A DNA stretch of 64,000 nt from Cognatundibacterium luofuense (lineage in GTDB: Bacteria; Pseudomonadota; Gammaproteobacteria; Burkholderiales; Burkholderiaceae_D): the NCBI RefSeq assembly GCF_018139685.1, contig NZ_JAGSPN010000006.1:62001-126000 (forward strand), written 5' to 3'. Under the pieces are notes generated by a model that was not told the DNA's origin, ran no database searches, and saw only the letters and a list, made by a program, of their open reading frames with translations. A program made the position numbers and the translations under genes. Below are positions 28,365 through 37,286 of the stretch, piece by piece. Position 1 is the stretch's first letter. Each line of letters begins with the position of its first letter.

Positions 28365-29717
28365 ATGGCAGAGTTGATGCGCGGTCAGACCGCAATTCTG
28401 ATTGAAGATGATTTCAGTATCCGGCTGGCAATGACGCAAACGCTGGAGCTGGCCGATTTTCGCGTTGCTGCGTATGAATCGGCTGAGCTGGCATTACCGG
28501 CTATTCAGGCGGGTGATGCGGCTATGGTCATTACCGATGTGCGTTTGCCCGGTATGTCGGGGCTGACGTTGCTGGCGCAACTGATGCGCAGCGATCCGGA
28601 TTTGCCGGTGATACTGATTACCGGTCATGGCGATGTCAGCATGGCAGTGCAGGCGATGCGTGACGGGGCTTACGATTTTCTGGAAAAGCCATTTGCGGCC
28701 GAACGTTTACTGGAAACCTGTCAGCGCGCACTGGAGAAACGGCGGCTGGTGCTGGATAACCGCCGTCTGCGTCAGACGCTGGCTTTGCATCCGGACACGC
28801 CGCAACTGATCGGCGACAGCGTATCGATGCTGAAACTGAAAGAACGCATACGCCATATCGGTCCTGTGCCGGTGGATGTGCTGATCCACGGTGCGACAGG
28901 CACCGGTAAGGAAGTGGTGGCGAGGCATTTGCATGATGCCAGCGGCAGAGCGGGGCCGTTTGTCGCGGTGAACTGCGGTGCACTGCCGGAAACTGTGTTT
29001 GAGAGCGAAATGTTCGGTCACGAAGCGGGCGCTTTTACCGGTGCGGGTAAGCGTCGTATCGGTAAGCTGGAGCATGCTTCCGGCGGTACTTTGTTTCTGG
29101 ATGAAATCGAAAGTATGCCGCTGGCTTTGCAGGTTAAGCTGTTGCGCGCTTTGCAGGAAAGACAGATTGAAAGGCTGGGTGGCAATCAGCTGATACCGCT
29201 GGATTTGCGCGTGGTCGCTGCTACCAAGACGGATTTATTCGCTTTATCGCAGCGTCAGCAATTCCGTGAAGATTTGTATTTCCGGCTGGCCGTGGTGCAA
29301 CTGATGTTGCCGGCACTGCAGGATCGCCGCGATGATATTCCGCTGCTGCTGCAACACTTTACTGCGCAGGCAGCGCAGCGTTTCGGTTTGCCGGCTCCTG
29401 TCTGGAGTCCGCAGCAAATGCAGCAATGGCAGTTGCGCGAATGGCCGGGGAATGTACGTGAACTGAAAAACTTTGCGCATCAGCTGACCTTGTCGATGAC
29501 GCAGGACGATACGGCGGCGGTGCAGTCTGAACCAGACATCGCCGATCACGGTTTCAGCCTGCCGCGCAGGGTAGAGCAGTTTGAAGCCGATCTGATTGCC
29601 GCCGCGCTGAAAGCGCATCAGGGGCAGGTGGCGGCTGCGGCGCAGGCACTGGGCGTGCCGCGTAAAACCCTGTACGACAAATTGCGCAAGTATCAGTTAA
29701 TGGCGGCGGAATCCTGA
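28365..29717 (+). CDS. DctD-like NtrC-family response regulator
   Basis: 450 residues: receiver domain with phospho-acceptor D58 ([10 protein letters not shown]) and K108, AAA+ domain with Walker A GATGTGKE (176-183), intact GAFTGA (222-227) and Walker B FLDEI, and a Fis-type helix-turn-helix at the end ('[21 protein letters not shown]'). It follows the sensor by 5 bases and should activate the sigma-54 promoter at 23792, giving positive autoregulation of the operon. Its target site is inferred, not shown. Confidence 0.88.
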   Translation: MAELMRGQTAILIEDDFSIRLAMTQTLELADFRVAAYESAELALPAIQAGDAAMVITDVRLPGMSGLTLLAQLMRSDPDLPVILITGHGDVSMAVQAMRDGAYDFLEKPFAAERLLETCQRALEKRRLVLDNRRLRQTLALHPDTPQLIGDSVSMLKLKERIRHIGPVPVDVLIHGATGTGKEVVARHLHDASGRAGPFVAVNCGALPETVFESEMFGHEAGAFTGAGKRRIGKLEHASGGTLFLDEIESMPLALQVKLLRALQERQIERLGGNQLIPLDLRVVAATKTDLFALSQRQQFREDLYFRLAVVQLMLPALQDRRDDIPLLLQHFTAQAAQRFGLPAPVWSPQQMQQWQLREWPGNVRELKNFAHQLTLSMTQDDTAAVQSEPDIADHGFSLPRRVEQFEADLIAAALKAHQGQVAAAAQALGVPRKTLYDKLRKYQLMAAES

Positions 29718-29810
29718 TCCGGCAATCACGCTGATCTTACAGTCATGTCTGCCAGTCGCCGGAGCTGCCTGAGCTGCAGTAGCGGCTCCCGGAGCACGAT
29801 TTTCTGCTCA
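29718..29810. other. Spacer after the DctD-like gene
   Basis: Short tail region with a GAGCTGC / GCAG inverted pair but no T run; I see no clear terminator for the plus-strand operon before the repeat element. Confidence 0.35.
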
Positions 29811-29895
29811 TTTGCGGAGTTCTGCACAGCGATCTGGCGGTCGTCGGCAGAAAGTAAGGCTCTCCGTAAAAGTGAAATGCGGACTTCTGCATAAT
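29811..29895. repeat. Dispersed structured repeat, copy B
   Basis: Second copy of the element at 17645-17730, also in a tail-to-tail gap. TGCGGAGTTCTGCA (29813-29826) and TGCGGACTTCTGCA (29878-29891) are direct repeats 65 bases apart. Between them TTCTGC (29820) pairs with GCAGAA (29847) and TGCGGA (29813) with TCCGTA (29863), giving a nested hairpin. The shared core is at 29836-29853. Confidence 0.75.
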
Positions 29896-30019
29896 CCTAA
29901 GTATTTCCGGTGAGCTTTGTTTCGACGTTGACGTTGCAAGAACTTCCGCATTCCGGTTTGCTTCAGGTTAGGACGAAGCTGCGCACCAGCCTCCGCATAA
30001 ATCTCGGAACGCTGACCAA

Positions 30020-30057
30020 AACAAAACGCCCCCGGCAAGCACCGGGGGCGTTTTGTT
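30020..30057 (-). terminator. Strong bidirectional terminator, peptidase side
   Basis: Perfect 16-bp stem (AACAAAACGCCCCCGG with its complement) and a 6-base loop, flanked by A/T runs on both sides. It serves the minus-strand peptidase and could also end transcripts of the plus-strand operon. Confidence 0.9.
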
Positions 30058-30062
30058 GTCAT

Positions 30063-30085
30063 CCCCGGCGGCTGTGCCGCCGGGG
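30063..30085 (-). terminator. GC-rich hairpin between the peptidase stop and its terminator
   Basis: Perfect 10-bp stem CCCCGGCGGC / GCCGCCGGGG with loop TGT, no T run. Lying 5' of the terminator on the peptidase transcript, it may pause polymerase or guard the 3' end. Confidence 0.55.
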
Positions 30086-30099
30086 CGTCAGGAACACAA

Positions 30100-32262
30100 T
30101 TACTGTGCGCCCATTTCTTTCAGCAGACGGTCAGCCTTGTCCACATGTTTCATTTGCCACAGCATGTAGCGCAGATCCACCTGGATAGAACGGGTATTCG
30201 CTGCATTGAAGTCCCAGTCAGAAATGATGGAATCCAGTGTGCCGTCGAATGCCAGACCGATCAGTTCGCCTTTTGCATTCAGCGCTGCGGAACCGGAGTT
30301 ACCACCGGTGATATCCAGTGTTGCCAGATACGCCAGCGGAACGGTTTTCAGCTTAGGATCAACGAAGTTACCGAAGTCTTTGGCTTTGATTGCATCCAGC
30401 TGTGCTTTCGGTGCATTGAATTCGCCCTGACCGGTTGCTTTTGCTACCACGCCGTTGACGGTGGTGAACGGTGCCCATGCCAGACCATCCGCCGTGCCGT
30501 GGTCGCGGCCAGCCACTTTACCGAACGTCACGCGCAGGGTGCTGTTCGCATCCGGATACACTGGCAAGCCTTTGCTGGTCATGAATGCGATTTTTGCTTT
30601 CATGTAGTTCGCGTAGGCCTGTTGCATTTTGCCGGCTTCTTCTTCACCTTCGGCTTCACGCTTCAGGCTGCCTTCGTACATTGCTACAGCGGCTTTGATG
30701 AAGCTGTCGTCGCTGTTTTTGAAGTCTTCCGGTTTCGCTTTCAGCCATGCAGTACGGGCTTCAGTGCTACCCAGTTTGCTGCCTGCATACAGTTTATCAA
30801 CGGCTGCGCTCAGTTCTGCGTCCGACATGCCAGCGCGGATACCCAGTGCTGCATCGACATCGGCGTAGTGCTCAGATGCTGGCTGCGCTGCGTATTTTTT
30901 CAGGCTGTGCATGACCAGTGCTTTGTCGACGTTTTCAGCGTAAGTACCTTCCACCGATTTAACGCCTGCAGCAAAGCGCGGCAGATCACGTTCCTGGAAG
31001 CCGGCTTTACGCTCCGCATCCGGTTTAGTACGCTCATTCGCCAGACGGTACAGTGTACGTGCCGTGCCCAGCAGACGCGGGAAAATGCCATCCACATTCA
31101 CATCACGTTTTGCTTTTTCCTGACGTTCAGCGATCAGTTTTTCTACTGTCGCCAGATCTGCTGCGTACTCTTTTGCACGTGCAGGATTGCTGTTGACCCA
31201 GGCTTTCAGCTCTGCGTGTTCTTTGGTTTTACGTGCCAGGAAATCGCTGTTCGCATAACTGTCCAGCATACCCTGACGGTTTTTGTAGTAGTTGTTGATA
31301 CCGGCAACCATGCCTGCGTATTTCAGGCGTGCTGCGTCATCAGTTTTGGTTTGTTCGCCGATAATCGCCAGACGTTCACCGGAAGATTTCACGAAGTTCG
31401 GATAATCCCAGCTGAAAGTGAAATCCACTTCGGATGGCAGACGGTGACGGTTAGTACGGCCTGGATAGCCCAGTACCATCACGAAATCGCCTTCTTTCAG
31501 GCCGTCTTTTGCCAGTTTCAGGTGATGTTTCGGTACGTAAGGTACGTTGTCTTTGCTGAAGTCAGCTGCTTTACCATCTTTGCTGACGTAAGCGCGGTAG
31601 AAACCGAAGTCACCGGTGTGACGTGGCCACATCCAGTTGTCGGTATCGCCACCGAATTTACCCACGCCGGCTGGCGGAGCATATACCAGACGCACGTCGC
31701 GGATTTCCATTTGTTTGATCAGGTAGTATTCCAGACCGCCGTAGTACGGATATACGTTGCAGCGATGGCCTTCTTCTTTTTCGCAGGCAGCCACAATCGC
31801 TTTGACGTTTTTCTCAATCGCATCCACACGCTTTTTGCCTTCCAGCGCAGCGGTGGTTTTGTCGATTACTTGCTGAGTCACATTGCGGACTTCTTTGGTT
31901 ACGAACACGCGGGAACCCGGCGCTGCAGGGATTTCATCGCCCAGTGTTTTCGCCAGGAAACCGTCAGCCAGATAGTCGCGGCCAGGTTTGGAGTTATAAG
32001 CAACGCTGTTGTATACGCAGTGATGGTTGGTCGCGACCAGACCTTCAGGCGATACAAACGATGCAGAGCAGCCGCCCAGACTGACGATTGCACCCATCGG
32101 GAATTCAGTCAGATTGGTCAGTGCTTTCGGATCCAGTTTCAGGCCGGCAGCTTTGAGTTGCTTCGCAACCTGTGGCAGTTGCTGCGGCATCCACATCCCC
32201 TCGTCCGCCTGTACAGCGGACACTGTGCTCAGCACAGCGAGTGTCAGAAAAGTCTTTTTCAT
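30100..32262 (-). CDS. Exported S46 family dipeptidyl peptidase (DPP7/DPP11-like)
   Basis: 720 residues with a signal peptide (cleavage after SAVQA, residue 19). S46 enzymes release dipeptides from peptide N termini in the periplasm. The triad regions are all visible: histidine in 'ATNHHCVY' (about 80-81), aspartate in 'GGDTDNWMWPRHTGDF', serine in 'TGGNSGSAAL'. After the serine comes 'LAFDG'; from memory of the family, Gly here fits DPP7-like hydrophobic preference while Arg marks acid-preferring DPP11. I start at ATG 32262 because the signal peptide begins there, although the frame is open upstream. No clear promoter or strong ribosome site is seen. Confidence 0.9.
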   Translation of the reverse strand: MKKTFLTLAVLSTVSAVQADEGMWMPQQLPQVAKQLKAAGLKLDPKALTNLTEFPMGAIVSLGGCSASFVSPEGLVATNHHCVYNSVAYNSKPGRDYLADGFLAKTLGDEIPAAPGSRVFVTKEVRNVTQQVIDKTTAALEGKKRVDAIEKNVKAIVAACEKEEGHRCNVYPYYGGLEYYLIKQMEIRDVRLVYAPPAGVGKFGGDTDNWMWPRHTGDFGFYRAYVSKDGKAADFSKDNVPYVPKHHLKLAKDGLKEGDFVMVLGYPGRTNRHRLPSEVDFTFSWDYPNFVKSSGERLAIIGEQTKTDDAARLKYAGMVAGINNYYKNRQGMLDSYANSDFLARKTKEHAELKAWVNSNPARAKEYAADLATVEKLIAERQEKAKRDVNVDGIFPRLLGTARTLYRLANERTKPDAERKAGFQERDLPRFAAGVKSVEGTYAENVDKALVMHSLKKYAAQPASEHYADVDAALGIRAGMSDAELSAAVDKLYAGSKLGSTEARTAWLKAKPEDFKNSDDSFIKAAVAMYEGSLKREAEGEEEAGKMQQAYANYMKAKIAFMTSKGLPVYPDANSTLRVTFGKVAGRDHGTADGLAWAPFTTVNGVVAKATGQGEFNAPKAQLDAIKAKDFGNFVDPKLKTVPLAYLATLDITGGNSGSAALNAKGELIGLAFDGTLDSIISDWDFNAANTRSIQVDLRYMLWQMKHVDKADRLLKEMGAQ

Positions 32263-32517
32263 TATCGTTCTGGTCAGAAAATTGATGGATAGGACAGGCC
32301 GCTGCACTCCGGCTGGCAGCCCGGCTGAGTGTCTTAGTATCTGTGCATGGCAGAAAAGTTCCGGAAATATGTGAAAACCAGCAAAGATTCTGTGATGCCG
32401 GAAAAGGCGCTGACTATGCACGGGCGGATGATTGTCAGAAAACGGCGGATAGCGCGGTCAGGGAAAGGCCTTGGCAGAAATCAAAAAAAGGCGGGGCAGA
32501 TGGTGTAAACTAAACCG

Positions 32518-33327
32518 ATGCTAATTTATCTTTCCTTTCTTGCTGCCGCACTGTATCTGATTGCAGTCGCACTGCCTTTTCAGCGCGCATCCGTGTCCGG
32601 CTGGCTGACCGGTGCCGGCTGGATTCTGCATGGCATTTCCTTGTGGAGCCACGTCTTTGCCGGCGATATGCTGCGCGTCGGCTTTTCTGTGATGCTGTCA
32701 GCCGCATTGTGGATGACAGTTACCGCATACAGCTGGGAAAACCGCGGCTTTCATTTCGGCGGCATCAAATACTTGCTGTTGCCACCGGCGGCACTGGCGG
32801 CAATTGCCGGTGGTGTATTTCCGGGTAATCTGGTGGCGCTGGCGGGTAAGCCGGTGATGTTTCCGTGGCATGTGGCGGTTGCGCTGATGGCCTACAGTAC
32901 GCTGACGATTGCGGCTTTCCATGCCGCTATTATGCTGATGCAGGATAAGCATTTACACCGCCTGCGTGCGCGCAGTCTGAAGCCGTGGATGGCGCATCTG
33001 CTGGATCAGTTGCCGGCACTGATGACGATGGAAAAAGTCTTGTTCCGTTTACTAAGCGTCGGATTTGTCTTGCTGAGTCTGACGGTGTTGTCCGGCGTTC
33101 TGTTTTCTGAGCAGGTACTGGGTGTGGTGTTCCGCTGGAATCATAAGGTCGTGCTGTCTTTATTTTCGTGGCTGTTATTCGGCGTATTGCTGGCCGGACG
33201 TCACTGGCAGGGCTGGCGTGGTAAGAAGGTGCTGACCTTTACTTTGTCCGGCTTCATTTTTCTGTTGCTGGCCTACGTCGGCAGCCATTTTGTTCTGGAA
33301 GTGATTTTGCACAGGAGCGCAGGATAA
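32518..33327 (+). CDS. CcsA/YpjD-like cytochrome c assembly membrane protein
   Basis: 269 residues with about eight hydrophobic spans and histidines in 'WHVAVALMAYSTL' and 'FRWNHKVVLSLFSW', as in the CcsA/HemX/YpjD family that handles haem at the membrane. Exact role of this short form is not settled. No Shine-Dalgarno precedes the ATG, and a TAAACT -10-like element (32506-32511) would start transcription right at the ATG. It overlaps the next gene by one base. Confidence 0.8.
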   Translation: MLIYLSFLAAALYLIAVALPFQRASVSGWLTGAGWILHGISLWSHVFAGDMLRVGFSVMLSAALWMTVTAYSWENRGFHFGGIKYLLLPPAALAAIAGGVFPGNLVALAGKPVMFPWHVAVALMAYSTLTIAAFHAAIMLMQDKHLHRLRARSLKPWMAHLLDQLPALMTMEKVLFRLLSVGFVLLSLTVLSGVLFSEQVLGVVFRWNHKVVLSLFSWLLFGVLLAGRHWQGWRGKKVLTFTLSGFIFLLLAYVGSHFVLEVILHRSAG

Positions 33328-33584
33328 TGCGTGTTTTATTCTGGCTGGCGCTGATCGTACTGATTTACGCCGCACTGCGTAAAAAGGCGGCGCAAAAAAT
33401 GCGTGCGGCACAAGCTGAATACGAGGCGCAGGCTGCCCGCACACCACAGGCGGCACCATCCGCTGCTGCTGAAAACATGGTGCAGTGCGCTGCATGTCAG
33501 GTGTATTTTCCTGAGTCTGAGGCAGTGGTACATGAAGGTCGCATTTACTGCAGTCAGGAACATGCCGGCAGTCATCCGGTATGA
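33327..33584 (+). CDS. PP0621 family protein with a zinc-ribbon-like end
   Basis: 85 residues: one membrane helix (about 3-17), a basic and alanine/proline-rich linker, then CAAC and a further cysteine in 'IYCSQEHA', a likely metal knuckle. This small family is found in Burkholderiales directly before pilS, as here, where it overlaps pilS by four bases. Function unknown. Confidence 0.75.
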   Translation: MRVLFWLALIVLIYAALRKKAAQKMRAAQAEYEAQAARTPQAAPSAAAENMVQCAACQVYFPESEAVVHEGRIYCSQEHAGSHPV

Positions 33585-35329
33585 ACCTGTTTCAGACCAG
33601 CACGCTGGCGGGTTTCGGTAATCCGCCCCCCTCATTCTGGCGATCACTCCAGACTTTCAATATCTCGCGGATTATTGTTGCAGCCTGTCTGTTGCTGCTG
33701 CTGAATCTGCGCAGCACGCGTGAAGTCTGGCTGCTGACCCATCTGGCAGCGCGCAATATTTGTATCGTGTATCTGGTCATCAGTATCGGCTACGCCTTAC
33801 TGAAATTCTTTCATCAGCGCCATTTTGTTGCGCAATTGCTGTCTCAGGTACTGGTCGATTTATGTGTCATTGCGACGTTATATGTCGGTTCCGGCGGTGG
33901 TCGTGGCGGTCTCAGTATTCTGTTTTTGTTTCCACTGGCAGGACTGGCCATTCTCGCACCACTGGTGCTGTCCCTGTTCTATTGCGCACTGGTGACTTTG
34001 TTTCTGCTGTCCGATGCAGTTCTGCGTTCATGGGAGTGGAATGACGGCACGCTGGTTTCTCAAGCTGGTTTATTCAGCGCGAGCTATTTTGCGGTGGCAT
34101 GGGTCGTCAGCCGGCTGGCCAGTAATCTGATCAGTCAGGAGCAACTGGCTGAGCAACGCGGCAATGAACTGGCAATGCAGCAGGCAATTAACCGTATGGT
34201 GATTGCAGATATGGATGCCGGCATTCTGGTGCTGGATCATTCCGGTCGTGTCTTTGAAATGAATCCGGCGGCTGAAAAAATGCTGGGCGGGCATCTGACC
34301 AAAGATATGGCTGGCATTAAGCTGGCGAACATCGTCGCGTTGCGGCCATTGACGGAAGTACTCAGTGATCTGGTTGAGCGCCAGCGTGCAAACAGCAGCC
34401 GTGTTCCGGACGATGATGTCAGCTTTGTATCAATCCCCTCATTTTATGAAGATGTGCGTCGTGTCCCCGGTGAGCCGCGCGGCGAAAGACCCCATTTTAT
34501 TCATCACTTAAAATTGCGGGTAATTCGTGTGGATGCGGCAGATATCCTGCATCAGTCAACCACGTCAGCGCATTACACCATTTTGTTTTTGCAGGATGTA
34601 TCTGATATCGAAAATCAGGCGCAGCAATTGAAGCTTGCATCGATGGGGCGACTCACTGCGAGTATTGCGCACGAAGTCCGCAATCCTTTGTCATCGATTT
34701 CCTACGCGGCATCCTTGCTCAGTGAGGATTTCGAACAGACAGACTCCGCTCATCCGCAGGCAAGACGCTTATTGCGGATTATTGACGATAATGTCGGCCG
34801 GCTGAACCAGCTGATTGAGGATATTCTGCGCTTGTCGCGGAAAGCCAAAACTGATATTCAGCCCTATCCTGTTTTTCAGGTGGTACGTGAATGCGTGCAG
34901 GATTTTTGCGAGACGCGTCAGGTTGCACCGGAGCGCATCCTGATTGATGATTCAGTCAGTTTTCACGTCAGCTTCGATCCCGGACATTTGTTTGAAGTGC
35001 TGACCAATTTGCTGTCAAACGCTGTGCGCTATGCGAGTGGTACGCCGGGCAGCATTCGTTTATATGCGGTGGTAAATCCTTCCGGAAAACAGGAGCTGCA
35101 TATTCAGGACGACGGTGCGCCGATCAGTTATGAAGTACGCGCCCATTTGTTTGAGCCGTTTTACACAACATCTCGTCAGGGAACGGGACTGGGTTTGTAT
35201 ATGGCACGCGAATTATGTCTGAATAACCGTTCGCTGCTGGATTACGAGTACAGAGTAGAAAGCGGCGATGGTGATCAGGCTGAAGCGACTGGCAGGTTTG
35301 TGATTAATTTTTCTGAAACAGGAATCTGA
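33581..35329 (+). CDS. pilS: Type IV pilus sensor histidine kinase PilS
   Basis: 582 residues. About six N-terminal membrane spans (30-175), a PAS domain (about 200-260), then the phospho-acceptor box 'ASIAHEVRNPLSS' with H364 and an HATPase domain ending 'GTGLGLYMAREL'. In Pseudomonas PilS senses pilin in the membrane and controls pilin transcription through PilR. An insertion of about 60 residues lies between the PAS core and the DHp helix. Its stop is 3 bases before pilR. Confidence 0.92.
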   Translation: MNLFQTSTLAGFGNPPPSFWRSLQTFNISRIIVAACLLLLLNLRSTREVWLLTHLAARNICIVYLVISIGYALLKFFHQRHFVAQLLSQVLVDLCVIATLYVGSGGGRGGLSILFLFPLAGLAILAPLVLSLFYCALVTLFLLSDAVLRSWEWNDGTLVSQAGLFSASYFAVAWVVSRLASNLISQEQLAEQRGNELAMQQAINRMVIADMDAGILVLDHSGRVFEMNPAAEKMLGGHLTKDMAGIKLANIVALRPLTEVLSDLVERQRANSSRVPDDDVSFVSIPSFYEDVRRVPGEPRGERPHFIHHLKLRVIRVDAADILHQSTTSAHYTILFLQDVSDIENQAQQLKLASMGRLTASIAHEVRNPLSSISYAASLLSEDFEQTDSAHPQARRLLRIIDDNVGRLNQLIEDILRLSRKAKTDIQPYPVFQVVRECVQDFCETRQVAPERILIDDSVSFHVSFDPGHLFEVLTNLLSNAVRYASGTPGSIRLYAVVNPSGKQELHIQDDGAPISYEVRAHLFEPFYTTSRQGTGLGLYMARELCLNNRSLLDYEYRVESGDGDQAEATGRFVINFSETGI

Positions 35330-35332
35330 AAC

Positions 35333-36841
35333 ATGGCGACTGCGTGTCCCCGTATTCTGGTAGTTGACGACGAAGCACATTTGCGTGAATTGTTAGAAAT
35401 TACGCTGATAAAGATGGGGCTGGATGTCGACAGTGCAGAGTCGCTGAGTGTTGCCAGACAGTATCTGCAAAAACAAACTTATTCGCTGGTACTGACGGAT
35501 ATGCGTCTGCCGGATGGTTCTGGTCTGGAACTGGTGGAAGATATCGCGCAGCATTATAAGAACACGCCGGTCGCTGTAATTACAGCCTTTGGCAGTGCGG
35601 ACAACGCGGTGATTGCGCTGAAGGCCGGTGCGTTTGACTATGTGTCGAAGCCGGTCGCACTGGATCATTTGCGTAAGCTGGTACGCTCAGCACTGGAAAT
35701 GCAATCCCTGCCAGCGCAAACTGCCACTGCCGCAGCAGATATCGCGGTGCCTAGTCATGTGACCGCGATGATAGGCAGCTCTGCCGGTATTCAGCAGGTC
35801 AGGGCACAAATCCGTAAACTGGCGCGTAGTATGGCACCGGTGATCATCACCGGCGAATCCGGTAGCGGTAAAGAACTTGCAGCCCGCGAAATCCATCATT
35901 GCAGTGCGCGCGCGCAGCAGCCGTTTGTAGCGGTCAACTGCGGCGCCATTCCTGAGACCCTGATGGAAGCGGAGTTTTTTGGTTACCGCAAGGGCGCATT
36001 TACCGGTGCGGCGGAAGATCGTGATGGTTTTTTTCAGGCCGCAAACGGCGGCACACTGATGCTGGACGAAGTTGCTGACTTACCGCTGGCAATGCAGGTC
36101 AAATTGCTGCGTGCGATTCAGGAGCGTCGTGTCCGTAAAATCGGCGCGACCACGGAGGAATCTGTGGATGTCCGGATTATCAGTGCGACGCACCAGAATC
36201 TGGCGCGTTGTGTGGAAGAGGGGCGTTTCCGTCAGGATTTGTTTTATCGCTTAAATGTCATTGAACTGCATTTGCCGCCTTTACGTGAACGACGTGAAGA
36301 CATCCCGGAATTATCTGCCGGATTGCTGGGAAAATTGACGGATCACACAGTGCAGTTATCAGCATCTGCATTGCATGCGCTGCAAAATTACGATTTTCCC
36401 GGCAATGTGCGTGAGCTGGAAAATATTCTGGAGCGTGCGGTAGCGTTTGCGGATCAGGGCGTCATACAGGTGGACGACCTGATGTTACGCGGTGGACGTA
36501 CACCGACTTCGCCAAGTGATCAGATTCAGATCACGCCGGCTGCTCCGACAGCGATTCCCGCTGCTCCGGCAGTACAGACACCTGCGCCGGTATCGGCAGT
36601 TTCTGCAGCAGTGTTTAACGCGATTCCCGGATTCCCTGCCCCTGAACCGGAAGCCGCATCTCTCAATTTTCCGGTGTTGCCGTGCGACTTGCCGCAATTC
36701 CTTGAAGATGTTGAGCGTGAAATGATACGCCGCGCACTGGCACGTACACGTAACAATCGTACGCAAGCGGCAGAACTGCTGGGTGTCAGCTTCAGGCAAC
36801 TGCGGTACCAGATTCAGAAGCTGAAAATCAGCGACGTCTGA
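35333..36841 (+). CDS. pilR: Type IV pilus response regulator PilR, NtrC family
   Basis: 502 residues: receiver with D56 (LTDMRLPDG), AAA+ domain with GESGSGKE (174-181) and GAFTGA (221-226), and a Fis-type helix-turn-helix at the C terminus ('RTQAAELLGVSFRQLRYQIQK'). An Ala/Pro-rich linker of about 60 residues (roughly 385-440) separates the AAA+ and DNA-binding parts, longer than in Pseudomonas PilR. It should drive the sigma-54 promoter of the pilin gene, which is not in this window. Confidence 0.93.
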   Translation: MATACPRILVVDDEAHLRELLEITLIKMGLDVDSAESLSVARQYLQKQTYSLVLTDMRLPDGSGLELVEDIAQHYKNTPVAVITAFGSADNAVIALKAGAFDYVSKPVALDHLRKLVRSALEMQSLPAQTATAAADIAVPSHVTAMIGSSAGIQQVRAQIRKLARSMAPVIITGESGSGKELAAREIHHCSARAQQPFVAVNCGAIPETLMEAEFFGYRKGAFTGAAEDRDGFFQAANGGTLMLDEVADLPLAMQVKLLRAIQERRVRKIGATTEESVDVRIISATHQNLARCVEEGRFRQDLFYRLNVIELHLPPLRERREDIPELSAGLLGKLTDHTVQLSASALHALQNYDFPGNVRELENILERAVAFADQGVIQVDDLMLRGGRTPTSPSDQIQITPAAPTAIPAAPAVQTPAPVSAVSAAVFNAIPGFPAPEPEAASLNFPVLPCDLPQFLEDVEREMIRRALARTRNNRTQAAELLGVSFRQLRYQIQKLKISDV

Positions 36842-37034
36842 AGTTTGAAATCTGGTTGCCGGATGGCTGTTTCCATCGTCTGCAGACAGTTTTACGACAG
36901 CGCAAAACAACCCTTTTCATTAGCAGGGTATTTTGTTAGTGCTCACTATCACGCAAAGACTGCTTTTTTGACGGCTTGCTAAAGTCAATTCCTCCGGTAA
37001 AAAAAATATACCTGATTCATCGGTGTTGAAGCGG
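36842..37034. other. Gene-free stretch between pilR and nrdA
   Basis: No gene is seen. In several Burkholderiales an ampD gene lies between pilR and nrdA; it is absent here. A TTGACG followed by A/T-rich sequence occurs near 36964 but without a partner -10. Confidence 0.4.
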
Positions 37035-37063
37035 TTGCACACATCGCTCCGTAACACTAGAAT
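37035..37063 (+). promoter_or_regulatory. Sigma-70 promoter of nrdAB
   Basis: TTGCAC (37035-37040), 17-base spacer, TAGAAT (37058-37063). The -10 lies inside the first NrdR box, so NrdR binding would block it. Confidence 0.75.
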
Positions 37064-37099
37064 TAGCGTCATTCAAATTTTCTGCACTACATATAGTGT
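37054..37099 (+). promoter_or_regulatory. Pair of NrdR boxes
   Basis: Box 1 (37054-37069) matches 12 of 16 positions of the NrdR consensus acaCwAtATaTwgtgt, box 2 (37084-37099) 14 of 16. Their starts are 30 bases apart, close to the three helical turns normal for NrdR pairs. NrdR is encoded elsewhere. Confidence 0.8.
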
Positions 37100-37286
37100 T
37101 TCGTAGTTGCAAGTTGTCTATTCTCGCAAATCAGTCTTTCAGGCGTTTTCTGTTTTAAATATCAGGAATTTTCGCGGCTTTCGGGCCGCGTTTTGCAGTC
37201 TGTAGTACCTAAGCGTTGATCAATTAACCCTTCAGTCCGGTTTTCCGGCTGAAACTCACACGAATCTGATGAATTCAGGAGGCTCA

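Noticed and set aside
30145-32292. Very long open frame on the plus strand opposite the S46 peptidase
   Set aside because: It is the antisense shadow of a clear gene with signal peptide and catalytic motifs; its translation is rich in Cys, Phe and His with no recognisable domain.
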